NCBI RefSeq assembly: GCF_901709675.1
Contig: NC_051102.1
Location: 462,912-526,911, forward strand
Origin: Syngnathus acus
Taxonomy: Eukaryota; Chordata; Actinopteri; Syngnathiformes; Syngnathidae
DNA: 64,000 nt
Direction of reading: 5' to 3'
Below are positions 1-11,527 of this stretch, one piece after another; position 1 is the stretch's first letter, and each line of letters starts with the position of its first letter. The position numbers and the translations under genes are program-made. Below the pieces are notes generated by a model that was not told where the DNA came from, searched no databases, and worked only from the letters and a program-made list of their open reading frames with translations.

Positions 1-498
1 AGTTCCAGAGAAACTGCCTGGTGAAAAGATTGTACTTTTAATTAAGTCTCTTCGCCAGTCGCGTTTCCACAGCTTTGTGAGGCAGGCATTTTCATCCTGG
101 AGTAGGTTGCACTGTGAATATAAAAATTAGTTCCAAATGCTCATTAAGGCAGGACTGCTTTCCGCACCTTCTGTTTTATCCCATCAGATGCACCAATGGT
201 TAGAGGCCAGGTCATGAAATCATAAATCCAAGGCGAGAGCATGCTTTCATTAATTGAAACAAGAGCTGATTAAATTCATATGTTACACAGGAACTGCATT
301 CAATCTATTTTGCATTAGCACACATGTCATGCAATTGCACAATACTGCGAGACTAGTTGGTAAACATTTTAAAAACGTACATGCTTCAGATATAAAGAAA
401 ACATCTTAATTCCATAAAGGACAATGGCTGGCTGCAAGAGGACTATGAAAATTGTTCTTATAACAACAAATTGTTCTTATAACAGCATTTAGGGGAGA
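1..498. other. Intergenic, no gene recognised
   Basis: AT-rich single-copy-looking DNA. I see no long open frame, RNA gene or familiar repeat before the motif cluster that starts near 499. Confidence 0.5.
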
Positions 499-1597
499 GT
501 GGGGTAAGTAGTGCCGATTTTTACTTAAAGTGCCCTTAAAGCAAGGGGGTAACAGTAATGCCTCCAACTAAGATACCTACATATAGTTTAAGATGTTGTG
601 CATCCCTGGGAACAATTACTTTGGATCTTAAATTAACAGTTTGAGAAATACAGCTTTAGGAAAAAAAGTGGTTTTGTGGCACAACTTGCCCCAGGTATGG
701 GGTAAGTTGTGCCATTAGAGAAAATACGCTGGGGTAAATTGTGCCATTGATAATTGAAGTAAAACAGATCATTTTAATCTCACAAATGATAATGCTATAT
801 AATAGAAAGACAAATTCAATACAAATTACTTATTTAACTTTTATTTCAAGTTTTAGCAACATCAAAGGCCACTTTTTTATAACAAGGCCTATACAGTCAC
901 ATGAACACCTAATAGAGTCTTGGAAATATGAACTTCTGCTCCTTTCTGGCTGTACCACCAAGTTTTGTGGTGTGGTGTGAACACATAGGCGACTCAGAAC
1001 AAAATCAAAATTCCAAAATGAGCACCTAACCATCTGCAGCTGAATCTCTTCCCAGATTTGGCCTACTACTGAACATCCCACATGTCAATGCTGCAGGGGA
1101 ATGTAAATTTATGCTTAAGTTTTTGTGGTGTGGGTAATTTCTTGAGCACATCACCTCGAGGGATGACTCCTTCATCCTTCTCTCTAAATGTGAAAATGGG
1201 CTTTCCATCAAGAGACCTCTTAGAACTTTGCTTCAGAAACTTTGCACTGATCTCGTCACCTTCAACATTCTCCACCAATCCAACATAGTTATAGGATTTT
1301 GATTTTTTACCCGCAAACCTCACAATGACAAAGTCACCAGCAGACAGAACGTCATTCTCTTCTGAGCTACTGGGGAGCACTTTCTTTTTGGATTTGTTTT
1401 GCTTTGACCCTTTCAGGCTCCCCTTCTTATTTCCACTCCTTTTCTTCTTTTCAGCCTGTTTCTTTTCTCTGCTGTGCATCTTCTCCAGGCCATCTTCTGC
1501 CATTTAGTGATCAAATGTAAGAATACAATATACAATAACAATAAAATACAATAAAGTAATATATAGTAAAAAAAATAAGTTTGGGGTAAGTTGTGCC
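499..1597. repeat. Element with dispersed GGGGTAAGTTGTGCC motif
   Basis: A 15-bp motif close to GGGGTAAGTTGTGCC occurs in the same orientation near 499, 699, 731 and 1582. The reverse complement at 677-692 faces the copy at 699-714, making a near-perfect 16-bp hairpin with a 6-base loop. The open frame at 1066-1503 lies between the motifs, so they probably belong to one decayed DNA transposon. The outer copies are direct rather than inverted, which is odd for a terminal repeat. Confidence 0.5.
1066..1503 (-). pseudogene. C-terminal remnant of a transposase-like protein
   Basis: An open frame of 145 codons with an ATG start. Residues 1-45 are very lysine-rich and basic. Residues about 55-130 form a compact region with the pattern GDFVIVRFAGKK, YVGLVE, KFLK, then a lysine/proline-rich end. 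From memory this resembles the small C-terminal domain found after the DDE catalytic domain in Jerky/Tigger-type proteins annotated in fish genomes. No catalytic DDE region is visible next to it, so it cannot be an active transposase by itself. It could be a domesticated fragment, but I see no splice structure or conserved gene context to support that. The family assignment is recall and needs a profile search. Confidence 0.4.
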
Positions 1598-1744
1598 AGA
1601 CCCACCATTTTGAATAAAATGCATCCCCCTGCTGTTTTGAGCAAGCATCATGCTAACTGTATGGTGTCATGAAGTGAATGGAGCTGGGTGACCAAATGCA
1701 GCTTGGACCAGGGTTGATTGAAGAACTCAAAAGATAGACTAGAG

Positions 1745-1945
1745 CAGGGGTCTCAAACTCCAGTCCTCGGGGGCCGCATTCCTACATGTTTTCTAAGTTT
1801 CCCTCGTTAAACACACCTGATTCAATTAGCAGGCTCCTGCAGAACGTGAGGATGAACTGATCATTTGAATCAGGTGTGTTTAACGAGGGAAACTTGTAAA
1901 ACATGTAGGAATGCGGCCCCCGAGGACTGGATTTTGAGACCCCTG
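1745..1945. mobile_element. hAT-type MITE, palindromic, perfect 8-bp TSD
   Basis: The ends CAGGGGTCTCAAA and its inverted copy TTTGAGACCCCTG bound 201 bp. The two arms are inverted copies over about 80 bp each. The flanks are identical 8-mers, GACTAGAG at 1737-1744 and 1946-1953, which is the target-duplication size of hAT transposons. It has no coding capacity. Confidence 0.9.
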
Positions 1946-2094
1946 GACTAGAGGCTCGACTAGGGACAAGACTAGAACAGACTGGAGACTAGAAACAAGA
2001 AGACATGAGACGAGCGAGAACAATCCGACGGGGAGTGACACGCAGACAGGACTTAAATACAAGACAGGTAACGAGAGGCAGGTGACAGCAATTA

Positions 2095-2203
2095 CCGTTT
2101 TTTTCCATGTATAATGCGCCCCCATGTATAATACGCACCCTAAAAATGGCATGTCAATGCTGGAAAAAAGCCTGTACCCATGTCTAATACGCACCCAAAT
2201 TTT

Positions 2204-2239
<36 letters not shown>

Positions 2240-2510
2240 TCCCAATGATCGTCACACACGCATCTGGGTGTGGTGAAATTTGTCCTCTGCATTTGACCCA
2301 TCCCCGTGTGATTTTGATCCATCCCCTGGGGGAGAGGGGAGCAGTGAGCAGCAGCGGCGCCGTGCTCGGGAATCATTTGGTGATCTAACCCCCCAATTCC
2401 AACCCTTAATGCTGAGTGCCAAGCAGGGAGGCAATGGGTCCCAATTTTATAGTCTTTGGTATGGTCTTAACTAGGCTGGATGTATTTTTTTTGTTGGCGT
2501 TGATTTCTCC
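2095..2510. mobile_element. Truncated TA-flanked element carrying a SINE
   Basis: It starts with CCGTTTTTTTCCATGTATAA after a TA dinucleotide and has repeated CATGTATAATGCGC-like subterminal motifs. It matches the left part of the complete copy at 26064-26991. The same SINE sits at the same internal position. After the SINE it jumps straight to the segment found at 26716-26760, so about 270 bp are missing, and it is cut at 2510 by the next element. Confidence 0.8.
2237..2463 (-). mobile_element. tRNA-derived SINE, 5' head truncated
   Basis: This is the body of the SINE family that recurs at 7.5, 23.1, 26.2, 60.3 and 60.7 kb. It is read on the minus strand from the body after the tRNA-like head to the tail. 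The tRNA-like head with its A and B boxes is missing. A poly(T) run on the plus strand precedes it. Confidence 0.85.
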
Positions 2511-3110
2511 TAGGGCTGTGGACTCGGTTCGGACTCGGGGACTCGGACTCGGTCGGACTCGGTCATTTTTGCCGGACTCGGACTCGGTGCTGATTTTGAC
2601 CGAGTCCACCGAGTCCGACAATAAAAAAAAGAGGCAAGACGCAGCCAGAGAGTGTCAGGTTACAGTCAGCGCGGTAGGAGTTGGAAGAAGCAGTAAAAAC
2701 TCCACCAAACTCGTCGTAATGACCCGTGATATATGTTATATCCTTACTATTTTCCAGGTTCTTAGATAGCAAGAATAGGTCGGACAACGACGTGAATGAT
2801 AACTGCTTTATTCCTTACTCACAGTGCGTTCACAGGGCGTACCAGAACAACACAGAATGCCCATCCCACTTCCGGGGTTTTTCTACTACGGAATTTGAGT
2901 TAGCCCAAAATACACAACATCTCTTCCCCTCTTACAATGAACGTGCTATATGCATGAACAACATAGTCTTATGCACCTATAACTTGACATCTTCAAGATC
3001 TATCAATAACTACCATTAAACAATTATGGTCCAGACAATTATGACAATAATATTCCCATGAAACCTTAACTTTGGGTGAGGGTGGACTACCTCGAATTAT
3101 ACCGAATTAT

Positions 3111-3971
3111 AGCGAAAAACCCATGTCGTACGGCGTCAGTACTATGTTGCTTTCAATAAAAACATGAGGAACTCACGTTTGCGTCAGTCAATTTTAATTT
3201 TTATAAAGGATTATTCTCATTTGATGTCTTTAAATTCATCTGCGTTCTGCCATTGAAGCGGGGTGCATTCAAAGACCAGTCGTACAGACGGAAACGTTTT
3301 GTGATCAAATTTTTCATAACGAGAATGATTTGAGTGAATTGATTTGAATGAATAATTGAGAAGAAATTTCAGTTCTGAAGGCTCCTTTTGTCCCAAGCAA
3401 AGTGACAGATGGTGGGAAGGGGGGATAAAAATTGTAAAATCAATTCACTCAAATCATTCTCGTTATGAAAGATTTGATCACAAAACGTGTGTGGCTTTTT
3501 CTTAAATGAACACGTTTGACATTGCTATCGTGTCAGCTTTTAATTATATTGCGCTGTCATGTTAAAGCAAATTAATAAATGCAACAATATTAATTTGCTT
3601 TGAAAATACCTGAGTAATAAAATAAAATGGATGGATGGATGAATGATGATGACAATTAAGTATAAAGTCTCCTTTGTAATATATACTCCTTGTAGCCTGT
3701 ACCCAAAAAGAGGAGTTTCTTTGCATCGAGGTTTATGCAAAGAGCTCACGTATATCATATTGTTGCGTTTTGGTGAAGTGAATGAGTGTTCCGTCTGTAC
3801 GACTGGTCTTTGAATGCACCCGGCTTCAATGGCAGAACGCGGATGAATTTAAAGACATCAAATGAGAATAATCCTTTATAAAAATTAAAATTGACTGACG
3901 CAAACGTGAGTTCCTCATGTTTTTATTGAAAACAACATAGTACTGACGCCGTACGACATGGGTTTTTCGCT
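3111..3971. repeat. Foldback element, right arm split by an insertion
   Basis: The left arm 3111 to about 3345 is repeated in inverted form. The inner part of the right arm is at 3438-3488 and the outer part at 3786-3971. The 297 bp between (3489-3785) have no partner in the left arm and look like a later insertion that includes a short TGGA repeat. The arms share more than 200 bp at high identity. No open frame is present. Confidence 0.8.
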
Positions 3972-4058
3972 TTCCAAATAAGGGGTCGTCACTAATTATT
4001 TGTGTTTAGATAAATGTCTGAGCTATAATGGTGTAATTAATGATTAAAACTTGAAAGT

Positions 4059-5020
4059 ACAAGTGGCAAAGACCTGAGGGGTATTCCAGAAAGCAAGTTC
4101 AACATACTCTGAGTCTATCCCTAAACACTGAGTTGACTTACTCAGAGATGGGAGACTCTGAGGATTTGGTTCCAGAAAAGCTGATCTGAGTTAGTTCAAT
4201 TAACTCTGAGTATGTTCACCTGATACCACGAGTCACCATGACATCTGAGGAAAAACAGATCACCTTATTTTACTTTATTGGTCCTTATGCAGGCCTACGG
4301 CGAGTACGAAAGTTTTTTTTTTTTGCCGCAGATTTAATACGGCTGCAGCAGCGAAGAAGAGAGAGACGTCATGGGAGGAAATTGCTGCTCGATGCGCAAG
4401 CTTGATTGTACTATTTCATTGATGTAACATCTAACCATAAGATCAGAGCATAGCCTATAGTTACGAATTGAAGTAGAAATGAAATCTTATTTTCATTTAG
4501 GTGCAATTCAACAGGAGACAGAAATGACTTGGAAGCAGCTCAAAACAAAACAAAAACATTTGTCAAAAAGGTAAGGCATGTTTTGCTAGGCTGTGAATGC
4601 ACCTCCCTTTGATTTTTTTTTTTTTTTAAATGGACTCGCGCTATTAAACAACGTCAGTATTAATTTAAACTAAAATATTAATTCAGCGGATCGGTGGGGC
4701 GCTGGGTAGCACGTCCGCCTCACAGTTAGGAGGGTGCGGGTTCAATTCCACTTCCGGCCCTCCCTGTGCGGAATTTGCATGTTCTCCCCGGGCCCGCGTG
4801 GGTTTTCTCCGGTTTCCTCCCACATCCCAAAAACATGCCGATTGAAGACTCCAAATTGTCCCTAGGTGTGAGTGCGAGTGCAAATGTTTGTTTGTCTCTG
4901 TGTGCCCTGCGATTGGCTGGCAACCAGTTCAGGGTGTCCCCCGATGACAGCTGGGATAGGCTCCAGCACTCCCGCGACCCCCGTGGGGACTAAGCGGTTC
5001 AGAAAATGGATGGATGGATA
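4059..5020. mobile_element. Harbinger-like element, copy 1, truncated
   Basis: Near-identical to 17537-18511. The terminal sequence GGGGTATTCCAGAAAGC starts at 4078, but the shared block begins 19 bp further out, at 4059. The copy stops at the tail of its nested V-SINE and has no right terminal repeat. The PIF/Harbinger assignment rests on recall of GGGGTATTCCAGAAAGC-type ends in fish and is moderate. Confidence 0.65.
4687..5020 (+). mobile_element. V-SINE-type element nested in copy 1
   Basis: It has a tRNA-like head, a central stretch with TTTGCATGTTCTCCCC and GTGGGTTTTCTCCGG of the DANA/HE1 (V-SINE) type, and a (GGAT)n tail. Relative to the copy at 18165 it has two short deletions. The right target duplication is missing. 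Confidence 0.75.
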
Positions 5021-5202
5021 AAGACAAAGCCATCATAAAACTGTTGTAATTATTTAGATTTTGATCTAAATTAGCCTTGAATAAAGACTAAGCAGTCACA
5101 TGAATTAACAGAAAAAATGGACAGCCGGACTCGGACTCGGACTCATGGTCAAGAGGCCGGACTCGGACTCGGTGCAAAAATCCGACCGAGTCCACAGCCC
5201 TA

Positions 5203-6023
5203 CTGCAGTGTATGGATCCTTTCCTGCTAATTAGTGCATAACAAGATCGAGTTGCTTTATGATTCAAAAATTACAAACAGCCCAGAGTAGATTCATACTG
5301 GTGATATAGCTGTTTGTGAAATATGTGCAATCATGATGCAACTCATATTGTAGACATTGGGAGTCAGTGAGGAATGAGTTGACGTGAGAAATCCCTTCAA
5401 TTAACAAACCAACCGATGATTATATTCTAAGTGTTCTTTTTTTCAGTCCTTTTTTCACAAATACTTCAGACAAATTTTTGGGAAACATTTCTATTCTTTA
5501 AAAACAAACAGTCTGAAAAATAATGTATAGGTTATACAGTCCTTCACAAATTTATTATACCGCCACACAATCACCATCAGAAATGACCAAAAACATATTT
5601 TATGTTTAAGATAAGTTTAATACACAAGCAAAGGGTTTTCAATTATAATTCAAGTTTAAATAATACAAAATATTGTTCTAATTAACTTTTCTAATTTACT
5701 ACAGTTTTCCAAAGAAATGAGGAAATATTTAAGTAGTGTGATGCTTTAAGATACCAGATGGATTTGTTCCGTGACCACGCTTGTTATTCAAAATATTTGT
5801 ATCTCAAATCACGTTTTCCCATGGAAGTGTCATTTGACAGGTGGTCTAATAAATGTGTAAAGCATTGTTCATATACATTTATGGAGGGAAAAAAAAGTCT
5901 AATGATCCAAATAGCTACAGATATGGACACTTACAATATAAGAACAAAGGTTTTGACGTACATGTCACAAGACGTCTGTAATCTCCAGGCCCAAACCGCC
6001 AACAAACAGAGAAAACAGGTCTC
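5203..6023. other. 3' side of phr, no gene
   Basis: AT-rich. TTTATT at 5551-5556 gives AATAAA on the minus strand and is one possible poly(A) signal for phr. Nothing else is recognised. Confidence 0.4.
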
Positions 6024-9000
6024 TCAAAGACCTTTGGGACAGTATTTTTTCTCAAACTTGGGTACGTCAAACTTGCGAAGACAGCCTTTGTAGTTCATGT
6101 AGCGGATCTTCCCAAAAACGTCTCTCTCTGCCCATCCTTGGTCGTGGATCCCACAGATGGACCACATACAACCTAAACGGGAGGACCAAAGAGTGCAATC
6201 AATAAAGGAAACGGTGATTGGCTTAACGTGACATGTACTAAGAAAAAGGTCCTGTGGCGTACCCACAAATCCGTTAGGGTCTTGGCCATCCAGCTCATAG
6301 CGATCGTTGAGATACAGAGCGATGGAGAGCGCCTCCTCTGGTGAAGAAGTCCACTCGAGAATCTTTTTGGCCCAGTACATTCGCAGGAAACCATGCATCT
6401 TCCCCTCGGAGACCATCTGATACTAAAAAAAAGGAGGCAACAGTCAAGTCACCAACAATACTGCATCTCTGACTTACATTCTTGTGTCAATACTGGCCAG
6501 AAAAGAAAAAGATGAAAAGGTTTTGATTACAGAGACATTTTGTAACAGCGGCTGCTCACAAATAAATGTCTGTCTGTTAATTTCACACTGGATGGCGTGG
6601 CAGGTGCCCCGGAGACACAATTATTTGTAAACAAGCAATTAAAACGTTTTCCATGATTTCCATCCATTCAACTTCTGTCCTCATTAAGGTTGCGGGTGTG
6701 CTGGAGTCTGGACTGTTAAATTATTACAGGTTACATTCCAACATAATCATACGATGAAGATATTCTGCAAACCCTAACATGGACTTTTGGCGAGAGGCCG
6801 GGTATACCCTCGACTGGTTGTATTCAGGAAGTATTCACCCTCCACAATTTATTGTACCAGTTGTATTCCAAAATGGATTAAATTCATTTTAGCCCACAAC
6901 ATGAGCTTTAAAAGCCAGAACTGCTCAATTGCATAATATTCTCCCTCAAATTTGGGTAAAATGTGATACCTGAGCTGCATTCCACAGTTTGTCATGCGTC
7001 TTGGCTTTCTCCAGTTGCTCTCGGGTGTACAGATATGGCCGTTTATCCTTGCCGTGATCGCTCAAGCTCTTTTGAGCCCATTCGTAAGCACCTGGATCAA
7101 AGAAACCGCATAAAAAATAAATGTTGACAGATAAAAAAAAAAAACGGTTAATTCCTTAACATTCACTTTTATTCCATCCTTAAATTAAGCAAGAATGTAG
7201 ATTTTGTTGTTTTAATTGGCACCAGACATTGGTTAAGTCCAGTGACGTGCGGTGAGGTTCATGACTGGGGAGGCACTGACATCGTCCCACCCCCCCGGTA
7301 AAATTTGTCCGGCACCTAACCGTGTCACAAAAAAGGTTGGGGAACGCTGCTCTAGTGTGGCTTATTCATTATTTCATTTGAACTATTTGAATTAAAATCT
7401 CATATCAGCAGTCTTCACACATAAAAACACTCAATAAAGCACGAAATCAAAAACTTGTTTTCGATCGTTCCGAAGTCCCGTTGTCCGAATCAAACCTTCT
7501 CAGTGGCCTAGTTGGTAGAGTGTCCGCCCTGAGACTGGAAGGTTGTGGGTTCAAACCCCGGCCGGGTCATACCAAAGACTATAAAAATGGGACCCATTGC
7601 CTCCCTGCTTGGCACTCAGCATTAAGGGTTGGAATTGGGGGGTTAGATCACCAACTGATTCCCGAGCGCGGCACCGCTGCTGCTCACTGCTCCCCTCTCC
7701 CCCAGGGGATGGATTAAAATCACACGGGGATGGGTTAAATGCAGAGGACAAATTTCACCACACCCAGGTGTGTGTGTGACGATCATTGGGACTTTAATCT
7801 TTAATCTTAATCTTTTAACTCCGGAGTTGGTCTTCCTTTACTGATGACCTCCTGCTTTGACCGAAAATCCATAGTTGAAAATCGTTTGTATATGTAATCC
7901 TCCATTGTAAAACGAAATGTAAAAACGGAGAGAGAAAAAAACGAATGTAAAACGAAACAAATGGACGACTGCTCCTCAGTTGTTCACTGTAAATTTGAAC
8001 TGGAGATCTCTTATTCTACATCCCGGGATCACGAGCACCCCCTGCCATAAGGCTGGAGAACCTTTTTTCGTAACCTCCAAAGATCTCTTTTCAAAGCCGT
8101 TTTGTTCATCTAAAGAAATACGACGTTACAGACAGATGACAAAAAACACAAGATATTATATACACCAGCTCAACTACGGAAATTAATTAATATAGCCACA
8201 GTGTTTGAACACTTAAACAGCGACATGAAGACAGAGAGCAGTTCAGTCTAACTGCATAGCCTGTCAACATAGGCAGCCGTGTGATTACGCTATCCTCAGA
8301 GGAGCCTAGACAGGACGTTGGCTCCTCCGAGCGAATCGTCTTCGGTTTTAAAATAACTATAAATATTCAGCGATTTTGGTTCAAAATGATACAAAATTAT
8401 TGAAATTAAAAGGAAAATGACTATTATAAGAACAATAGAATTTGTTTTTCCCCTTTTCATGATGGCAGGGGAGGCGTAGCCTCCTCTGACCGCATGTCCC
8501 TGGTAAAGTCCTTGTTTAACACTGTACATCAGTGTACTGCGTCTCCAAAAGTAACACTGCCACCTAGTGGCCTTTTATTTGAATAGTTTTTTAATCTTAA
8601 AAAAAAAGCCTTTACCTGTCAACTTCTTTTTTTTTTTTTACTTTTTTTCAACCCCTCATGCAAATTCTTTCAGGCCGTAATTGGCAACAAGACTTAAAAG
8701 ACCTCAACTGACCCTTCACACTGTCATAATTCTCGTTGTAAAAGCAGAAGTTGTCCGTCAGTTCTCTGCGCACCACCAGCTCTTCGATGAAGGGTGCGAC
8801 TGATTGACTGGCGTCCTTCCCGCCACGCTGGACTTGCAGTGCCACACGCTGGGCAGACACGTGTCCTGATGGCATCAATCACAAAAAAAATCTGATCATC
8901 AGAAAGCAGCAGTGAACGACCCTTTATGCTATATCACAGATTGAAACACGATTAAATGTGTTAAGCCTGCGAGAGGCGTAAAACCAGAACAAAAATATTT

Positions 9001-11527
9001 CTCTGTTGTCTATTCATATCACAGATTTTTTATCTGCCACGGTTGGTCTGGAACATATTTCCCGCGATAAAAAAAGGGTTCAACGGTAGAACTGAACCGT
9101 GCTTATGGCACGTGGATGCAAGAGACAAGCACTTCTGCCTCTTCATTATACACCGCTGAGACCATTGGCTCTCTGGAGAAATCAATAGAAGAGCACTGTG
9201 ACAAAAGCAATCCAGCGGTTTGAGGAGAAGAGACAAGCTGCATGATGGCGCGGGAAATTGCCACAGTCGCATTATGGATAGAGGCGGCGTAGAGCGACGG
9301 CATCGTCGGGCTAGCTAGAGATCCATTTACGCTGAATGCCTTTTTATTGAGTGAGCCCCATTCCGAAGCACTTTAAAGCTGTTGTACAGCTGTTCAATTT
9401 TTTTTTTTGCATTCTGAGGGAGCAAAAACAGACTTTGGGTTTTAAAAGTTCAATCCGTTTCTTTATTTACAGTAAGTAGATGCTGTATTTTGTACAGTAG
9501 TATTTCGACTCACAAGTGAATTGTATAATGTTTTTTTAAGATACGGACCGTCATTTGGATGATTTCTTGTCTTGAGTTCCGAGCACTAATGTGGGTTTTA
9601 GAAAGCACGGTGAAGCATTGAATATATAAGTGTTGAACTCGTGTTTCTTCAGGGTTTCTACTAACCAAAGCGGATCCAAGGAGAGAGTTGGCTGAGCGCA
9701 GCAACGTTGGGGTCATTACGGTAAGTGCCGAACAGTTTGAGGCGAACGTCGATGAAGGATTCCAACATGGCCATTCCCGACATGGTGCCTGGCTGGGCCC
9801 ACTCCGGCTCGTCCACGGTTCTGTCCACCTGCAGTGAAGCCACTGTTTTGGCCCAATCTACTAGCTGCAGGGAAGAGAGGGGGGAAAAATGTGATTACAT
9901 CGGTTCAGTCAGGAGTAGATTGAAGAAAAACAAAAGATGTAATCTTGTTAAATTTGTGATTATATTAATAATATTTTACAAAGGGAAGATAGTCATAATT
10001 TTTCAATAAATAACTAACCTTAAACCAATGGTTCTTAACCTGGGTTCGATCGAACCCTAGGGGTTCGGTGAGTCAGTCTCAGGGGTTTGGCAGAGGCTCC
10101 ACTGTGGAGGTCCGAACACACCGATCTATCATGTAAATTTCTGATGACGCATATCTGAACTGGTCTCGCAAAAGGCAACAGCAGAAGTCACACTGAATTG
10201 CAGGTGTGTAATTTGTTGTGAGTTCATGCACTATGTTGGTTTTGTTCTTTGAACAAGGTGATGTTCATGCATGGCTCATTTTGTGCACCAGTAAAAAAGG
10301 ATGTCTTGGATTTGAAAAAAATAATTGTATTTTTTCAGTAAAGAGGTGTTCAGTGAATGCGCATATGAAACTGGCGGGGTTCAATACCTCCAACAAGGTT
10401 AAGAACCACTGCCCTAAACCTAATACATTTCTGAAATAATACCACACAAGAGAACAGTGTTTGAACTTACTTTAGTGGTTTTTGTTGCCGCGTGGGGGTG
10501 CTTCTCGACCACAGGAAAATCAGTAAGGAACTCTGGTAAAAGTTTTGTAATTTTTCCCCGGATTGTCCTGGCAGCATATTCAAGTTTAGGAGATGCTACC
10601 CAGCACGGAACAATATTGTGGGCATCAACCTGGAGAACAAAATCAAGTGCCCAATTAAAAATGACAGTAAAGTAAGTTTAGAAAATATTCTGGGAATTTC
10701 AGGTAAGCCAAATCCAGTTACCTGAATGAGTGGAACATCATCTGGAAGAGCCTTTTTGACATCATCCAACCACTTGAGAGGCTCCCTGAGAGGTGAAAAG
10801 TCCGTCACGACTGCCCCAAAGCCACGCTCGGACACAAAGCCAGACAGCAATTTGGCCACAGAGCCGTGTAGCAAATGGAACTGGATGTCTAGAGATTTGC
10901 ATTCCTGTGTGATGACAATGGCAATGAAATATACTAAAATTATTAATGTGGACGGATTGCTACAGGTTTGGCTGTTTGAAATATATTGTTCTATATGACG
11001 CAGTGCTAAATATAGATTTAGTTTTTGTACCTTTTCAACTTCTTCCAGACCTTTCAGCATGAAACTGTAATGTCTCAGGGTGGACAACTCTGATTTGGGG
11101 ACAAACAAGCAGACACAGACGTGCAGAGGCAGGTTCCTTTTCATGGCAAGGTGTTGGGCGTGGATCAATGCCCAGTTATCTAAAGAAAAAGAAATAATGT
11201 GTTATTAAAATGATTAAAAGGAGGAGCTGAATGCTTTTTGTTCTCAGTGCATGCGATCATGTGTTAACCTTGTACTCTCTGGTCCCTTAGCATCCAATAG
11301 AGGACCCCTTCCGAGTCCTGCTTTGCCTCTTGCGTGTCTGATATAAATCGAACACGTTTCTTGTTGACTTTCATGTCCTTGTTGTCATCTCTCTGTTGTT
11401 TGACAAGGTCTTGCAGCCATCCTGATGCTTTCACCTTATTACCTTCCGTAGTGGAGGCCAACTTCAGCTGTTTAGCACTGCACTCAGATGCAGCGGCCCC
11501 AGCTGCTTTGCGCTTTTTGCCTGACAT
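6024..11527 (-). CDS. phr: Class II CPD photolyase
   Basis: Light-driven repair of cyclobutane pyrimidine dimers in DNA using reduced FAD. Nine coding exons on the minus strand: 11527-11269, 11179-11031, 10904-10722, 10629-10471, 9864-9666, 8865-8713, 7091-6970, 6422-6263, 6172-6024. All junctions are GT-AG and the sum is 1533 nt, giving 510 aa plus stop. Both class II signatures are present: residues about 341-356 ([16 protein letters not shown]) and about 469-488 (GIHD..W.ER..FGK.RYMN). The ATG at 11527 opens a lysine/alanine-rich N-terminus suitable for nuclear import, then [12 protein letters not shown] at the exon 1/2 junction. The length is normal for the family. Introns hold a V-SINE piece, a hAT element with a nested SINE, and a hAT MITE. 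It is divergent from fyttd1. The gene is absent from placental mammals, which agrees with a fish source. Confidence 0.95.
6658..6819 (-). mobile_element. V-SINE fragment in phr intron
   Basis: The sequences at 6658-6706 and 6786-6819 match consecutive parts of the V-SINE 3' region. About 80 unrelated bases lie between them, so the copy is old and interrupted. Confidence 0.5.
7240..8502. mobile_element. Non-autonomous hAT element in phr intron
   Basis: The left end CAGTGACGTGCGGT is paired with the inverted right end ACCGCATGTCCCTG. The flanks GTTAAGTC (7232-7239) and GTAAAGTC (8503-8510) are 8-mers with one difference, as expected for an aged hAT target duplication. It contains a complete SINE at 7499-7820 and no intact transposase frame. 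Confidence 0.75.
7499..7820 (+). mobile_element. tRNA-derived SINE, full length
   Basis: The head has an A-box-like TGGCCTAGTTGGTAGAGTGT and the B box GGTTCAAACCCCGG. The conserved body is followed by a TTAATCTTTAATCTT tail. It is nested in the hAT element at 7240-8502. Confidence 0.9.
10026..10411. mobile_element. hAT MITE in phr intron
   Basis: The end CAATGGTTCTTAACC is paired with the inverted GGTTAAGAACCACTG. The flanking 8-mers CCTTAAAC and CCCTAAAC differ at one base. It lies in the intron between exons 4 and 5 of phr. Confidence 0.8.

Larger units (their letters stand above)
2511..5202. mobile_element. GACTCGG-rich TIR element with two nested elements
   Basis: The left end TAGGGCTGTGGACTCGG at 2511 is matched by the inverted end CCGAGTCCACAGCCCTA finishing at 5202. 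GACTCGG units are clustered just inside both ends (2516-2610 and 5124-5195). Terminal sequence of this style is typical of hAT families, but the flanking 8-mers do not match, so the insertion may have been rearranged. The interior is mostly later insertions, described separately. Confidence 0.6.

Noticed and set aside
4683-4993. Frames within the V-SINE copies (also at 14.7, 18.2 and 21.5 kb)
   Set aside because: These are repeat sequence read in open frames, not genes.
7501-7575. tRNA gene suggested by A and B boxes
   Set aside because: The tRNA-like part is the head of a SINE. The body and tail follow and the same unit recurs several times.
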